This document shows positions 34,791 through 45,128 of a stretch of DNA of 64,000 nt, piece after piece (the stretch's first letter is position 1; every line of letters starts with the position of its first letter). The DNA comes from Apophysomyces variabilis (taxonomy: Eukaryota; Mucoromycota; Mucoromycetes; Mucorales; Mucoraceae), in contig MZZL01000405.1 in assembly GCA_002749535.1 (NCBI GenBank), positions 1,285,586-1,349,585 of the forward strand. Direction: 5' to 3'. Below the pieces are notes generated by a model. That model worked only from the letters and a program-made list of their open reading frames with translations, was not told the DNA's origin and did not search any database. Both the position numbers and the translations under genes were made by a program.

Positions 34791-35302
34791 CTTGGAAAGG
34801 GTTTCCTGTCAGCTCTTCTTATTGATTCAATCAAATAATTGGCTCTCTCTGATTTGGGTTGACTGGGATAAGGCCGTCTCAATGTTTATTGACCGATGAT
34901 TAGCAAAGGAAAAAGAAGTGTGATACAGAAGCTGCTGGAATTGTGGGCCTGGAATATTTAATTTTAACAGGACAGCTTGAAACAATTGTCAATTGCGGTC
35001 CGAAGTATGTGCATTGTGCGATCATGCCACATATGCGATATTGACATTCAGCTTCAATTGTGATTGGATGGCGGATTCACAGTAGGCTTATTTTTGGGAC
35101 TGTCAGGGTTCAAAGAGGGAGCTGGATAGAACCAGCAGCGTGCCCTTAGCCGACACATGTCCTGGAAGAGTTTTGACCCCCGAGTGGAAGCAGGACGTAT
35201 CAGATAAACCCTTTCTTTTTATTGCTTGTCTCGAAAACAGACTCTTGCTATCTCCTTTACCGTTTGATATATTGCCTTTTGTTTTTTCTGACCTTCCTTG
35301 TC
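34791..35302. other. Intergenic, upstream of the SMP-domain gene
   Basis: No gene seen. It should contain the promoter of the gene at 35303. No clear TATA box was found. A pyrimidine-rich stretch directly precedes the ATG. Confidence 0.4.
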
Positions 35303-37960
35303 ATGTCCTTCTTGCTCTTCGCTTTCATTTACTTCCTAGGCGCCTTCACATTCTTACCCCTCTTGACATTCGCTCTCTATTACTGGTTTCTTTGCGGCAC
35401 TAAAAAGGCTGAACTTTCTGAAGATGTACAGTACAGAAGCATTCCTTCTTCCAAGGAAACAGGTCCCGTAGAAACGAAGGAAGGTTGGATCCGCCTTGCC
35501 AATGTATACAGACCAAAAATGCCCGATTCAAGCAACAACACTGGATTCATGTCCGGACTTCAGTCCTACATGCAAAACAAATCGAACTCGACCAATCCTC
35601 ATCAGAAAGCAAATGGCAACGGGAGCAATGGTCATAATTACACCAAAAAACCTGCAGATCTGTTTTATGCAGTGTTGAAGCACGGAACGCTTTTTCTGTA
35701 CGAGTCGGAACAGAAGCAGAACTGTCAAGAAGTGATTCCGATGCATGATTATATTATTTCTATGTATCCAGAACGCAACAGTGACGCTGGTATCTTTGGC
35801 AAATCTTCATCTGTTCTGCTTACACCGAAAAACTATTCAAACGTTAAAACTGTGGAACAAACACAAAACGGACCGAGCAATGATAGCAAAGAGAACGAAG
35901 GTGATAATGGACGGGAAATTAAGCAGATGGAGGCAGCGGTTCCTACACCTGAGCTTCCTAAAGAACAGGAGCCTGAAATAATGCTGAAACTGGATCAGCC
36001 ATTGTACCTGTTTTGTGCCCGAGCAGTTGAAAAAGAGGATTGGTATTTGGCCCTCAATGAAGCTTGCAGGTTGATGAGCAACTCAGAGGACTATGTGGAG
36101 ATGATGGACAGTACGTTATTTGACCAATGGGCAATGGACGCCTTGCTACGTACAGTTCAGCATAACGAGGAACAACGCGAGATGCAATGGCTCAATGCGC
36201 TTCTGGGGCGCGTTTTCCTCGGTATGTACAAGACTGATACTGTTCAGAAGATTGTGGAAAACAGACTGGCCAAAAAAGTAAAGAAGATGAAGCGACCAGC
36301 TTTTCTTGAAGAGATCCACGTACAGCATGTTGACATAGGTCATGCCGTTCCATGCATTACCAAACCAAAGCTACAGTCGCTCTCTCCTGAAGGCCATCTT
36401 GTGATAGAAGCCGACATCGAATACAATGGGCATCTTTCAGTTGTTATTGAGACAAACCTGAACTGGAGCTACAGCATGCGTCGCAAACCAATTCGGGTAC
36501 GCCTTGTCCTCTCTGTCAAACTAAAGTCTATCTCGGGAAGATTGGTATTCATGATCAAAGCACCACCTTCGAATCGGTACTGGATCGCATTCCAGGAAAT
36601 GCCACGAATGGAATTGGAAATAACGCCTGTTGTGTCAGATAAACAGATTAAACTATCCATGGTCACCAACGCCATTGAAGCAAAGATTCGAGAATTTATG
36701 GTAGAAAACATCGTTTTACCGAATATGGATGATATCCCGTTTTGCAATACAGGTGGAAAAGGCGGCATCTTTGGCCAGAGGGTACCGAAGAAAGCAGGAT
36801 CGTCTGTAAGCAAGGAAGAGCCTATTGCAAATGTAGGAACAGAAGAGTTCCAGACCGACAGCCTCAAACCATCCATTCACCGAGCCGAGTCCGAAGCGAC
36901 CGCTCTGAATCATCAAACAAAGATTGTCATCGATACAAACAAAGCCATATCATCACCTGATCTGCTGCCGACAACAACAACAGCATCAGCAACTCCAGTT
37001 ACCGTTGCTGATGATCAGGCATCCATCCGATCCATTGAAAGTAGTCAATCGGCCGAGACAACGTCCTCGCACACTTCGTCCTCTGCATTGCGATGGTCAG
37101 CCCAACTGCTACACAAGAGAAAGAAGGCACACACTATCACGGAATCAATGACAGAGGCTGAAAGAGGCGGGGAGGATGATGAGAGCATCGAGAGTGGATC
37201 GTCCCCGTCCATACGTTCCATGGGGACAAAGAACTTCTTTGCAAAGATACAAAGACGGAAATCGGATGTGCATGATGAAACACGGGGCAACCGATCCTCA
37301 GGCAGTAAGACATCATTCTATCAAGGGTTATTAAATAAGGCAAAGGAGCAAGACCCAGAGAAGGAGAAAGAACGGGAAAGGAAAGCGGACCTGTTCGCGG
37401 ATAGACTAGCTGATATGCGTCGTCGATACAATGAAAGCCAACTTCAACACTTCCGTTCGGATGAAACAGCCTCTTCTACACTCGCAGCAGAGACAAAGCG
37501 TCCACCCTTGCCACCTCGACGGGTACCGACAAATTCTACTAGTAGTGAAATCGCGATCATTGAGAAGGATCCGTCGCAGGCGACTGGTCTACCATCTCCA
37601 CCCAAGTCAGAAGAAAGAGAAGAAAGAGAACCGTCAATGCATAAACCGGATGAAAAGGAAAACGTCGAATTAGACCAATCATTGCAGGAAGCTTCAAAAG
37701 AGGAACAAAAGGAGGAAGAAGAGAAAAAAGAAGAATCATTAAAAATACAGTTAACGCAAGAACATGATGTGGAGCAACAAGAAGAAGAGCTAGAACAAGA
37801 GGAACGAGAGGAAGAAGAAGAAGAAAAGAGAAGCAGGCCGGCCAGTCTTAATGGCCATGTTCAAGTTGTGGATACCCCTTCCGATGATAAACCCCCGCTA
37901 CCTCCAAGAGATTCCGTCATACACCCAATCCCTCCACCTATTCCACCTAGATCATCCTGA
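35303..37960 (+). CDS. SMP-domain lipid-transfer protein with PH domain (Nvj2/TEX2-like)
   Basis: Single exon, 885 aa, with the ATG at 35303. An N-terminal hydrophobic helix (FLLFAFIYFLGAFTFLPLL...) anchors the protein, as in Nvj2 and TEX2. A split PH domain spans about residues 62-257 (GWIRLANVYRP ... LYLFCARAVEKEDWYLAL), interrupted by an Asn/Ser-rich insert. The SMP domain spans about residues 295-480 (WLNALLGRVF ... MRRKPIRVRL ... IVLPNMDDIPF). SMP domains form tubes that move glycerolipids at ER contact sites, so this is probably an ER membrane-contact-site lipid-transfer protein. The C-terminal 400 residues are disordered: Ser/Thr-rich, then Glu-rich coiled coil, with three proline motifs (RPPLPPRRVP, KPPLPPRDS, PPPIPPRSS) that look like SH3 ligands. 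That long tail is the unusual part. Confidence 0.9.
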   Translation: MSFLLFAFIYFLGAFTFLPLLTFALYYWFLCGTKKAELSEDVQYRSIPSSKETGPVETKEGWIRLANVYRPKMPDSSNNTGFMSGLQSYMQNKSNSTNPHQKANGNGSNGHNYTKKPADLFYAVLKHGTLFLYESEQKQNCQEVIPMHDYIISMYPERNSDAGIFGKSSSVLLTPKNYSNVKTVEQTQNGPSNDSKENEGDNGREIKQMEAAVPTPELPKEQEPEIMLKLDQPLYLFCARAVEKEDWYLALNEACRLMSNSEDYVEMMDSTLFDQWAMDALLRTVQHNEEQREMQWLNALLGRVFLGMYKTDTVQKIVENRLAKKVKKMKRPAFLEEIHVQHVDIGHAVPCITKPKLQSLSPEGHLVIEADIEYNGHLSVVIETNLNWSYSMRRKPIRVRLVLSVKLKSISGRLVFMIKAPPSNRYWIAFQEMPRMELEITPVVSDKQIKLSMVTNAIEAKIREFMVENIVLPNMDDIPFCNTGGKGGIFGQRVPKKAGSSVSKEEPIANVGTEEFQTDSLKPSIHRAESEATALNHQTKIVIDTNKAISSPDLLPTTTTASATPVTVADDQASIRSIESSQSAETTSSHTSSSALRWSAQLLHKRKKAHTITESMTEAERGGEDDESIESGSSPSIRSMGTKNFFAKIQRRKSDVHDETRGNRSSGSKTSFYQGLLNKAKEQDPEKEKERERKADLFADRLADMRRRYNESQLQHFRSDETASSTLAAETKRPPLPPRRVPTNSTSSEIAIIEKDPSQATGLPSPPKSEEREEREPSMHKPDEKENVELDQSLQEASKEEQKEEEEKKEESLKIQLTQEHDVEQQEEELEQEEREEEEEEKRSRPASLNGHVQVVDTPSDDKPPLPPRDSVIHPIPPPIPPRSS

Positions 37961-40505
37961 GCAAGCTATATAAGAAAAGAAAACAGGAACGAATATTCCC
38001 CTCTCTCTCACACACACATACACACATTAAAAAGTATATATCGCAACACAGCTAGACTTATTTATTGCATTGTACTCTATCTCTTATTCACGAGGTTAAG
38101 GCGGGGACCCTTGAATGGTTACAGCAATTTCCGTTGTACGGATGCTAAAAAGGATAAGATCGGATCCCCTGCTTCCGATGGGCATTTCATGCAGGGACAC
38201 ATAGCATGTGAACAACACAAATTCATGTCATGCAAGTCAAAACCTCAGACAATAAGTTTAGATTAGAGTGATAGAAGATAGAGAAAGAAGGGAATACACA
38301 CAGACAGAAACAAACAAACATGCATACATACACGGGGAAAAGAGAGGGTATATATATGTACGAGATGAAAATGAATAGGTTAAAAGGAATGGCGAGCAAC
38401 ATAGAAACAAAGATCAATTTTGTGTCCTTGTTTTGGAACCGACTATTTTAGCTTCCTTTATATTCGTTCGTAAAATTACTCTTAATCAGCACGCAAGGGC
38501 TCGTCCGGTCCATTCTGTTAATCACAGCATAGAGGTATTTAACATTGCACAAGTAAGTATAAATGCTTGCGGTCATACAAAACACCCAAGAGTATACGTA
38601 TATGAACTTTGGGTTCAAGGTGAATTGTTTAAATTAGCATAAGAGAGATGCTCTACCTGTAGAGGAATGGCGATTCAATTGTCAGTTGTTTTTTTTCCCT
38701 TTTCATGCCGCCGCCAATTTTATTCCAGTCACATGTCAAAGCGGGGATGTGCCGGGGTGGGGAGCTACACGAAGAAAAAGATATATATAGACACGGGAAA
38801 GAGAAAAGGAAGAAGAGCATGCGAAATATACAAACAGAAGTTAAACAAGAAATAATACAACTAGGCAAGTTTAATTATTATTTACCATGCATTGAGTTCA
38901 GCAGCGGCTTGGTAGCAGACAAAGGCTACATGTCTAGCTTTGAAAGGAAGAGTCCAAAATAGAGCCACCAGTATGCGCACCAAATCGGCTAGTACCGTAC
39001 ATTGCATGACAGCTTCATGAGATGCCAAAACGTCCCTCATCAGCTGCCTGACATCACTTCAGGATCTGTCTTTCCTTCGTTTATTATGCTGGTACCGAAG
39101 CTGCTCGAGTGCCACCCAGTGCACATCCCAATCTGACCCGCCTGTTTTGTTCGGTCTGTCCAGAATTTCCTTTTATTTCAATGACTTCTTCCATCATTCA
39201 TATTCTGGCCATCAAGCGCGGTGTTTACTCACCCATGTTAGCTAGAACTTATGGGTGGGCATATCTTAGCGTGCGTTTTGCCGACAGTCCGTAAACCGGA
39301 AATGCTCTGCAAACCTGCGCACTGTCAACTGTTTCAAGATACTGACAGATCAGTCTATGGTGGTGACGGCGCTTGTTTGGACCTCGGTGTTTCCATTGGC
39401 AAAAGGGAATATAGGGCAAAAGGGATGCACGGCAATATAGATTTAGCCGGGTGCGCTTGGTGCAAATAGAGAAAGATTTTTGTCGCGACTCGACTTGGAT
39501 GTAAGACGTTTCCTGGCAAAGAACAAACTTTATGTCGCTCTGTTCCCCTATTTTTCTGTAGCTCACTTTAATGAAGCGAATTATTGTCGAGTTTATTCGG
39601 GCATCACAAGGCTAAACTTGCCACGTGTCAGCCACCAGCAAGCCTTAAATTTGGTTGAAAACGTCATCCCTTTTTGGCTAAACGCTTTCGTTTTCACAGC
39701 TCTTTGGTCTGGGTCAGCAATAGAACTGCTTGTGTAAGGTTGCCGAGGTACGTTCTATAGCATCGAAGAACCTTCATTTTGTCTTTTCATTTTGCTTCAG
39801 ACATTTGAACAGGGTTTTCATTGAACTAAGACATACTACGGAGGGCTATTCGTACCTGCATTCACTGAGAAGTATATAATCAAGCATGCGACATCATATT
39901 ACTATGGAAGAGTGCATAGGATGGATCAGGGCACTCTGAGTCTTACTGGAATACATACCTTCTTCTAAGAAAGATTAGCTTGAAGTAGTCTTATGTTAAT
40001 ACTCCCGAGATAGTTTATAGTTTGTTTAATAAGAGTCCCCTAGTCGTCTCAAAAACAAGGGCCATGCAAGTCGAACAATGGACTTCCATACAAACAAAAT
40101 TAAACTCGTCTAATCTTTTAATCCGAGATCCTTCAATAAAAATACGGTAGATGTCTTAGTCATGATCTTCAATTGGGTTGAAAGGGTTAGCGTAAATCAA
40201 AAAAGAAATGAAAGGGCAGGAACGGATGGCCCGTCCGTTATGAACAGGGGCAAAAAGGGGAAAGTACCAAATATGGCCGACGCATGGAAAAATGGCATGA
40301 TGTTTGTTTGCCATCCTTACCTTTTCAGACTCCGGTATATAGGACGACGGCGGGAACTTAAAACAAAGGGACGAAAGCCGACAAAACTAATAGAAGCCAA
40401 TTTGTTTTTATAAAATACAGTTGTTCATTTTTTCTCTCTCTCTCTCTTTCTCTCTCGTAACAGTCCTTCTTCTTCTTTTTCTTTTGTTTCTATTTTAAAT
40501 TATTG
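37961..40505. other. Gene-free stretch between the SMP gene and the monooxygenase
   Basis: 3' flank with (CA/CT)n microsatellite near 38003-38026 and a CT-rich tract at 40431-40455 before the monooxygenase start. No recognised coding region. Short frames at 38653-38962 and 39249-39737 lack support. Confidence 0.45.
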
Positions 40506-42628
40506 ATGACGGCCACTTCTTTACCTATCATTCCAAAACCATCCAACCAAGTCGATTTCCTTATCGTCGGTGCTGGTCCGGTCGGGTTACTGGCTGCCAA
40601 CCTCATCCTCAAGGCTGGATTTACCGTTCGTATCCTAGGTAAAAAAGAAAATGGAATGCACAAGATTGGATAGACAAAGAAAGAAAAGAGTGGACCTCAT
40701 CGGCAACTCACACATGCTCTTCCTTTTCTTCATCGGTCTAGATGTCGAGTTTGAGCCGAATCATTGGGGACGTGGCGACTGGATTCACGGCCGAACCCTG
40801 GAATTGTTGGAAAGAGTGGGTTTGGTGGATGAGTTGATGAAGACTGGTGTCAAAGTTGAAAAGATGTCCTCTTACTCCAATGCCAAATTGCAAAGAGCCA
40901 TGCCCTTTGTCCCTGAACACGTCGAATCAAAACATCAGTAAGTGTAGAAAGGAGGAGATGAGCAAGTCCGGGCAATGGTTTGGTAATCGATATATCTATT
41001 CTTTCAACAAGGTATCTGCTTTGTGTGGGTCAGCATATTACCGAGTCGAGTCTTCAGAGTCAACTGGCTAGTTATGACATTCAGGTGGAGCGACCTTCGA
41101 CGGTGGTGAAAATGGTAAAGAACCAAGGGAATGAGACATATCCTCTCCGAGCCACGGTCATGCACATGAAGGACCAAGCGGAGACGGAAGAGGTGGAGTG
41201 CAAGTATCTGTTAGGATGCGACGGTGCCCATAGTGATATTCGAAACCAGCTCAAGATTCAGAATGAAGGTGTTACGACTGAGACCCATGCAGGTGTGTTG
41301 GATGCTTTGATCAGAACCAATTTCGGCGGACGAAAAGATGTGTGGTAAGAGCCTTTCTATTGGGAAACGGAAAGCGGGAGTTGGATAGAGAGAGCTTATC
41401 CTATTGGTAAATCTCTTTAGTATCCTTCAGAGCGATGCTGCCAAGACAGTCAGTTTGTTTCCGCGTGAGAACGGTCTGACACGTATCTTTGTTCATTTCA
41501 ATGAGAATGAACATGATTTACGGAAGGAACAACATAACCGAAATAAGATTCAGCTGGAAGATATACAAAGAGAAGCCAAGCGTGCATTGTTACCCCATCG
41601 ATTAGAGTTCCTCGGCATTCTTTATTGGTCAGTGTACGTGGTTGGTCAGCGCATTGCATCGGCCATGGATGGATTGGACCATCGGGTCTTTCTCTGCGGC
41701 GACGCCGCCCATTCACAAAGTCCGACCCTGGGCCAGGGCCTCAATACAGGTTTTGGTGACATCTTTAATTTGGTAAGTAAACCAGGAACATGGAAAGAAT
41801 GGTCGGGTACATGCTAGATGGAAGGACTATGGCCCCGGTACTCACGCTCGTCTTTTGTCTTTTCATTTCTTTTTTTTTTAGATTTGGAAGCTTTGTCTTG
41901 TGGAGCGTCAACAAATAAGTCGAAAAATTGTCGAGACATACGTTGCTGAACGACGGCCAGTGGCTGAAGAAGTGCTGGCTACAGACAAGCGAGCGGCCAA
42001 GTCGGCTGCGGGTAATGAGGCAGAAAGCTATTGTCAGATTGTGGAGGAAAACCGAGCCTTTACCTCCGGATTCGGTATTCGGTACAAACAAGACAAAGAG
42101 GAGAGCAACCCGTTGCTGTGGCAGGCTGAGACCAAGGAAGAGTACACATTACAACCCGGTATGCGTGCTCCCGACTACAAAGTTGTGCAGTTCGCCACTG
42201 GCAAGAAGGCACGCTTGTTTGAGTATCAAGGAGAGATCAAGACGGGCGACTGGCTGACCTTTAGTTTCATTATTTTGGCGGGAGATCTCAAGAAATCGGA
42301 GGCAGAGATAAAGACGTTCCTATCCTGGCGTAACAAGGCTATCGAGGAACGACGATTGCTGGTCAGCACGGATTACCTTATTGCCACAACCAGTGCCGCC
42401 GATGCAGTAACAGCCACATGCGAGAGCGGAGGGCTTGACAAGCAGCGCATCGTCTTGGATAAATTAAACCGAGCACAATGTCACACTGGCTATCAGAGTG
42501 ACGCGGAAAGTATTCAGGTGGTAGTGGTTCGACCCGATGGCTATATTGGTTCCATTCTGAGGAGTGCTACGGGTGAAATTTTGGCAAGCCTTGCACAGAA
42601 ATACTTTGATAGATTCGGTCGCGCATGA
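40506..42628 (+). CDS. FAD-dependent aromatic-ring monooxygenase (phenol 2-monooxygenase-like)
   Basis: Five exons: 40506-40638, 40742-40937, 41012-41344, 41421-41772, 41882-42628; 586 aa. Introns are 74-109 nt and GT-AG. Residues 19-27 (LIVGAGPVG) form the GxGxxG FAD-binding fold. The DG motif is GCDGAHSDIR (~residues 176-185). The second FAD motif is FLCGDAAHSQSP (~residues 310-321), followed by GQGLNTGFGDIFNL. The C-terminal domain, from about residue 430 (PGMRAPDYKVVQ), is thioredoxin-like, as in phenol hydroxylases. PheA/TfdB-family enzymes hydroxylate phenolic rings using NADPH and oxygen. The exact substrate cannot be told. The region equivalent to HTHSPKAGQG reads HSQSPTLGQG, an uncommon variant. 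All key cofactor motifs are present and the gene appears intact. Confidence 0.9.
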
Positions 42629-43292
42629 ACTGCTCGTGGCGACATGTAAAACAACAAGAAAGCCATATGGATTTGTAACATAGACACCTTGTTTCCTCTT
42701 TTTACTACACCTCTTCCCAACCTTCCTTTTATTTTCCTTCTATTATTTGATTCAGATCGGTATTGGTGCCGTTTGATTTAGGCGGATCGGGATAAAAATA
42801 GCTAGATAGTGCGCGACAGGTTAACCAGGCCCTTTCCCGCTGAAATCTTTGAGAAATAAGTAGGAGATTCACGTACATTATCTCTTTTCCTTAAAGACAT
42901 GCATTGTTTTAGGAACGTTTTAGAAAAATCATTGTAGATTAAATAAAAGCTGTCACTAACAAGCCCATCATCCATAGCCATCCAAAGAGAATGATGACTT
43001 TGTAAGCAATCTACAAGGAAACCGAAACTCGATCCCTTGACAGTGCACACCGGCCATCCGGTTACAGCAAAAAAGCCTTTCATTAGCAGTGATCAGTTTA
43101 AACCATATAAGGAGAATCTTGACAATCCGACTCCGCGTTTGCTAACGGTGGTTAATGAAAGGGTACAATGCTTGCTATACGAAACTTGGGCACTTCTAAA
43201 AAGTTTACAGTTTGGATGTCAAAAGCATTAGAATACCATATCAGGAAACACCTGCCATTGTTAGAAAAGTCGCAAGACCCGTGTTATGCGAG
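42629..43292. other. Intergenic
   Basis: No recognised gene. A 93-residue minus-strand open frame (42802-43083) has no supporting motif. Confidence 0.4.
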
Positions 43293-43300
43293 TATATAAA
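43293..43300 (+). promoter_or_regulatory. TATA box of the zinc-finger gene at 43382
   Basis: TATATAAA 89 nt upstream of the ATG. Confidence 0.6.
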
Positions 43301-43381
43301 ACGGCTCAGCCTACTTCTTGCATGCTTCTCTCTTTTTTCTATAGCTTCAACCTTTAGCTCATTAACATATCCGATAGCGTC

Positions 43382-44120
43382 ATGCTGCATTCACCAGAGT
43401 TATCCACAAAGCTTGTCCTTCAGTGTGTGTTGATACAGCTGGACAATCTGACAGCGGTTTGCAAGAAACTACAAGAAGACATTCGCACGGAAGCACACCT
43501 GTCCGAGCTACTTCAAGTCCAGCCTGCAATGGTTGCAGCTATCCCAGGTTTCCAGGTACAGAGCACAGGTGTTTTGTCAAGCATTCAAGACAGGTCCTTG
43601 TCTGTGCAAAATCTTCTGGACACCAGTACCAGTGGCGCTCGAAACGTAAACTCCTCGTCCCTCCTTACGGACCTCTCAGTCCAAATTGATTTAGCAGATG
43701 CGTCCATTGCAGTGGACAATCTAGTTGTTCAAGATCAATCTGTTCCCAATTCCAGAGAACTGCATAACCATGCGGAGCTTCCTTTTCAAGATTTGCATGA
43801 CAATTTCCAAGGTAAAGATTAAGATACATTTATAAAACACTCATACTAAATAAAAACGATTTGAAGCGGTTGAGAGCTCTGTTGCAAACCACGAGACCAA
43901 CATCTTCCCTGATAACCATGTGGAACAGATGCACCGGGTAAATCAAGATCGTAGAGCAAGAAACCCTCGTAACAGAAGACCTCATATACAGCACGCAAAT
44001 TCGCCGCACTTTTGCGAGCTTTGCTGTATACGCTTTTCTCGAAAAGATGCATTACAGAGGCATACAAGAAACTTTCACGCTGATCGTTATCCACAAGACT
44101 ATATCTTTCCAAACTGGTGA
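43382..44120 (+). CDS. Two-exon protein with one C2H2 zinc finger near the C terminus (family member E)
   Basis: Proposed exons 43382-43811 and 43867-44120, 227 aa. The 55-nt intron is phase 1 (CAAG/GTAAAG ... TTTGAAG). The N-terminal segment is a heptad-like helix (LIQLDNLTAVCKKLQEDIR). The middle is Ser/Val/Asp-rich with no known domain. A basic linker (NQDRRARNPRNRRPH) precedes the finger: Cys193, Cys196, His209 and His214, with FSRKDALQRH. Unlike its relatives it has a 13-residue tail after the last His (ending IFPNW). Gene layout, intron phase and finger signature match the genes at 2870, 14460 and 30254, while the rest of the protein has diverged beyond alignment by eye. Confidence 0.75.
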
Positions 44121-44723
44121 AATATAGACTTGTGCGTTCTAAATGCATCATTATGTTATACCCCCGCGTCCGAAAAGTCTCATTTCCGAGCTGTAGTTAT
44201 TCCTATAGATATATCTACAAGACATATCTATCGAAACATTTGCTGAAATAAACTTAGGAACGGATTTCACGTAAGTTGATGGATTAAATGGGCAGCTGTT
44301 GGTTGGTCATCTCGAGCAGCGTCAGATGTAACTCGTAAGATCAAAACAGTCTTTCACCGTATCCACTGCTAGTAATGTTTCCTATTGACCTCATGGTATA
44401 ATGTTACCAATTGCGTTCATCTAGCATTAGGTGTGTTATAGCTGTAGTACTGTCGCAAAGCAGGGAATAACTGTGCCATATCCAGTGCATATTAAATCTC
44501 CTTTCGTGTACGCATAATTGACGACAAGGTCTGAATACGTATATAGTCAACAATATCATAATTGACTGGTCTTTCCCTGGCATGTCTTACTATATCCCGG
44601 TTTTCTGTTCGAGTACTGTTCCAAGCGTGGCTGTGCAATGTTTGTTGAGGAAATGCAATGGCTATGGAGAACATGTTGGATTTTTCCCACTGTGCCATAA
44701 AGACAATTTCTATACCTTTATGC
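44121..44723. other. Intergenic
   Basis: No convincing gene. An 86-residue minus-strand frame (44492-44752) overlaps the end of the next entry and might be a continuation in another frame. Confidence 0.35.
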
Positions 44724-45128
44724 TTAATGTAAAGGATGCAAAATGATTTCAATCTGTCGGTCCGCTTCGCAGATAATGCTGGGATTATAAAGATTGTTCA
44801 GGATTTGTTGATTATAACTGACTGTTTCTTTGACTGTACCGATATTATGGAGAATCGTTAAGTGCAGGCAAAACTCCCTAGCGTGAGAAAAGAGTATGTT
44901 CATGTCCTTGCTGTATAAAGCTGGCTTGGTATCTTTCGTCCTACTGTGGTAAAAGAATAGTTGCAAATCAGAAGAGAATTTCGGTGATAGCGCGCTAAGC
45001 CCGTGTTTTTTATTTGTCGTACTAAAGAGGACGCGATGCTGCTGCTGCTGCTGCTGGTGGTGGAGGAGGTGGTGGTGGTGCCGTAGGGTCATGCATATGT
45101 TTGGTAACTTGTACATCGATTGCATCAA
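44724..45128 (-). CDS. Possible small or partial protein with poly-His/poly-Gln tract
   Basis: A 134-residue minus-strand frame. It starts MMQSMYKLPNICMTLR, runs through a His-rich and a Gln6 tract coded by a (CAG)n array, then RVLFSTTNKK. That opening resembles a mitochondrial targeting region. The remainder is polar and protein-like (SPKFSSDLQLFFYHSRTK). No family is recognised. It may be the first exon of a larger gene whose next part is the frame at 44492-44752. The junction could not be worked out. Confidence 0.3.
   Translation of the reverse strand: MMQSMYKLPNICMTLRHHHHLLHHQQQQQQHRVLFSTTNKKHGLSALSPKFSSDLQLFFYHSRTKDTKPALYSKDMNILFSHAREFCLHLTILHNIGTVKETVSYNQQILNNLYNPSIICEADRQIEIILHPLH

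Noticed and set aside
35222..35302. Upstream extension of the SMP protein starting at a TTG
   Set aside because: Not an ATG. The ATG at 35303 directly precedes the membrane helix that fits the family.
36469..37739. Minus-strand and frame-shifted open frames inside the SMP gene
   Set aside because: Overlap fully with a long, domain-bearing coding region.
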